DNA of 64,000 nt from an uncultured Duncaniella sp. (GTDB lineage: Bacteria; Bacteroidota; Bacteroidia; Bacteroidales; Muribaculaceae). The DNA lies in the NCBI GenBank assembly GCA_910578615.1, contig CAJTRI010000009.1, positions 63,079 through 127,078 on the forward strand, in the 5' to 3' direction. The position numbers were made by a program, and so were the translations under genes. The notes below the pieces were generated by a model, which worked only from the letters and a program-made list of their open reading frames with translations, did no database searches and had not been told where the DNA came from. This document shows, one piece after another, positions 63,999 to 64,000 of this stretch; the stretch's first letter is position 1, and every line of letters starts with the position of its first letter.

Positions 63999-64000
63999 AT

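Overview
The window reads as a chromosomal segment of a gut-type Bacteroidales bacterium, possibly a Muribaculaceae member. The evidence is a SusC/SusD outer-membrane pair, many lipoproteins with a cysteine just after the signal peptide, a C10 protease fused to BspA-type leucine-rich repeats with a C-terminal sorting-like domain, glycine-lipid acyltransferases, weak Shine-Dalgarno signals, and repeated Bacteroidota promoters of the form TTTG-N19/21-TAnnTTTG. The family assignment is inference. No rRNA, tRNA, CRISPR array, insertion sequence or phage gene was seen.

Layout. 1-6453: SusC, SusD, a DUF1735-like/discoidin surface lipoprotein and a 62-residue lipoprotein, with no glycoside hydrolase. 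6572-9226: a one-protein membrane regulator (lectin-like and kelch exterior, one membrane helix, SARP-like DNA-binding interior). 9485-10585: a ROK sugar kinase. 10715-16303: a tripartite RND efflux operon. 16522-22248: a 1908-residue secreted C10 protease. 22604-33749: an eleven-kilobase stress operon with three TerD proteins, three von Willebrand A proteins, an AIM24 protein, a PP2C phosphatase, a kinase-like protein, a short SPFH-like membrane stalk and a type IIB Ca2+ ATPase. It has one recognisable promoter in front and one perfect palindromic terminator behind.

33981-41418: purH followed by the rod-shape genes mreB, mreC, mreD, mrdA and rodA. 41431-45494: an NhaC-type antiporter and ClpC. 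45650-50582: phosphoglycerate mutase, then a packed run of an RluA-type pseudouridine synthase, the two glycine-lipid acyltransferases, galE and a HAD phosphatase. 50566-51909: nadC and rlmH. 51906-55669 (reverse): alpha/beta hydrolase, a membrane-anchored MurF-like ligase, Ddl and a 58-residue two-helix membrane protein. 55805-59425 (reverse): acyl-CoA dehydrogenase with both ETF subunits. 59541-63242: purL. 63633-63998: rpsF, probably the first gene of an operon running off the window.

The main candidate for a poorly described system is the Ter-like operon. It joins calcium-binding TerD proteins, the TerY/phosphatase/kinase triad and a calcium pump in one transcription unit, which suggests a phosphorylation-controlled, membrane-associated calcium or metal stress response. 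Second are the membrane-tethered MurF-like/Ddl/hydrolase operon with its tiny membrane protein, and the kelch-transmembrane-SARP regulator next to an enzyme-free SusCD locus.
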